64,000 bases of DNA, taken from NCBI RefSeq assembly GCF_900116045.1, contig NZ_LT630450.1, forward strand, positions 2,008,501 through 2,072,500. The letters run 5' to 3'. Below the pieces are notes generated by a model. That model worked only from the letters and a program-made list of their open reading frames with translations. It searched no databases and was not told the origin of the DNA. The position numbers and the translations under genes were made by a program. Of the stretch, positions 63,383-64,000 are shown one piece after another (position 1 is the stretch's first letter; each line of letters starts with the position of its first letter). The stretch comes from Desulfovibrio piger (GTDB taxonomy: Bacteria > Desulfobacterota > Desulfovibrionia > Desulfovibrionales > Desulfovibrionaceae).

Positions 63383-63507
63383 GGTCTCTCCGTCTGGTGG
63401 CTGCCGTGCCCGGAACTCATGGGCCGCGGGGAGGCCGCTCCCTGCGGCGGCCCGCGCCCGTGTCCGGGCGGGCAAGGGCTGGCTGTTTTTCGGCATGTCG
63501 CAGCCAC

Positions 63508-63536
63508 AGACTACTGATGACGGAAGGCTTTTTCAA
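63508..63536 (-). promoter_or_regulatory. Promoter of the Fis-family regulator
   Basis: Minus strand TTGAAA (63536-63531), 17-bp spacer, TAGTCT (63513-63508). The -35 is part of palindromic box 3, implying autoregulation. Confidence 0.6.
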
Positions 63537-63551
63537 CGAAAAATAGTTGAA
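63532..63551. promoter_or_regulatory. Palindromic box 3 at the regulator promoter
   Basis: TTCAACGA-AAAA-TAGTTGAA, one mismatch from the symmetric form of box 1. It overlaps the -35 at 63531-63536. Confidence 0.7.
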
Positions 63552-63946
63552 GTGGTGGCCAGGTGGCTCACGCATTGGCACGGGACATCCTTTTTCATGG
63601 GCAGACGTGCCGGTCGTTCCGCCATATGCGGGACGGAGCGGGCTGTCTGTCATGGGGCGTGCCGTGAAGTGCCATGAGCGTGGGGAAGGGCGCGGCTGGT
63701 GCCGGTGCCATGAGCGAGGAAGGATGAGCTGTGGCTGTGTGCCCTTGCCGGAAAGACCGGGAAAAAGGCCGGAGACGGCACGGCGCGGTGCGGGAGTGGC
63801 AAGGCTTCCACCACCGCCGGGGGGCCGCCGAGGCCGGTACGGCGGAGGACGGGAGGGATGCCGGGCCGACGGTCCTGGATGCGCGGAAGGCCACAGGGTC
63901 TCAGGGAGAGGATCTAGGAAAAGGATCTGCGGGCGGGCGAAAAAAC
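63552..63946. other. Intergenic stretch without a supported gene
   Basis: About 395 bp upstream of the regulator. Short open frames on both strands lack ribosome sites and protein character. A gene may begin beyond the window. Confidence 0.5.
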
Positions 63947-63980
63947 AAGAAATGCCACAACAGGAGTTGCGGCATTTCTT
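63947..63980. terminator. Terminator-like hairpin at the window edge
   Basis: AAGAAATGCC with GGCATTTCTT, extended by CAAC/GTTG past one mismatch. Symmetric A and T flanks mean either direction is possible. It probably ends a gene lying beyond 64000. Confidence 0.6.
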
Positions 63981-64000
63981 GAGAAAGGAGTCGAAGCTCC

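Noticed and set aside
63731..63982. Small plus-strand frame at the window end.
   Set aside because: Arg/Gly-rich translation, no convincing ribosome site and overlap with a hairpin; not supported as a gene.

Overview
This 64 kb window is GC-rich, densely coded chromosomal DNA from a sulfate-reducing member of the Desulfovibrionaceae. The strongest evidence is a complete dsrA-dsrB-dsrD locus (61335 down to 58561) whose DsrA and DsrB read as Desulfovibrio-type dissimilatory sulfite reductase. Species cannot be fixed from the sequence alone. A gut-type Desulfovibrio is a reasonable guess.

Layout. 1-4.6 kb: partial DegT aminotransferase, DMT exporter, small zinc-ribbon protein, mutL. 4.8-9.3 kb: a metal-efflux unit, with a MerR regulator divergent from a zntA-type P-ATPase followed by a histone-deacetylase-like protein that has lost catalytic residues. 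9.4-13.5 kb: exopolysaccharide genes (initiating sugar transferase, GT4 transferase, UDP-sugar epimerase). 13.9-19 kb: apt, a YajG-like lipoprotein, serS, an Hsp20, and ribB behind an FMN riboswitch. 19.2-25.2 kb: a LysR regulator divergent from a DMT permease, and a MoxR/VWA operon divergent from a methyltransferase across a Fur-like palindrome. 25.8-34.3 kb: acyltransferase, recD2, aroC, nhaC-type antiporter, metK, panC, all on the minus strand. 34.5-39.1 kb: a putative cysteine peptidase, rimO, and an acyl-CoA synthetase with an unusual repeat tail. 40.2-43.7 kb: four tRNA genes bracketing a large unknown protein and its CesT-type type III secretion chaperone. 43.9-50 kb: polysaccharide deacetylase lipoprotein, the carboxynorspermidine pathway pair, a CGGC protein and an ATP-grasp protein. 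50.3-56.9 kb: hom, an aminotransferase, mtnA, a surface-carbohydrate protein, a membrane protein. 57.4-63.4 kb: AMMECR1 protein, dsrDBA, and a Fis-family regulator.

The most interesting system is at the right end. A GAF/AAA+/Fis-HTH regulator (63382 to 61739) lies directly upstream of dsrABD. It lacks the GAFTGA loop needed to drive sigma-54 polymerase, has Ala in place of the Walker B Glu, and carries a four-cysteine cluster in its GAF domain. A palindrome, TTCAACGA-N4-TCGTTGAA, occurs at the dsrA promoter, again upstream of dsrA, and over the -35 of the regulator's own promoter. This suggests a dedicated, possibly redox- or sulfur-sensing regulator of sulfite reduction that works at sigma-70 promoters.

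Other points of interest: a dispersed foldable repeat of about 120 bp whose four clear copies all lie between convergent genes; an orphan type III chaperone/effector-like pair among tRNA genes; a degenerate HDAC cotranscribed with a zinc pump; and a LEA-like 11-residue repeat tail on an acyl-CoA synthetase.
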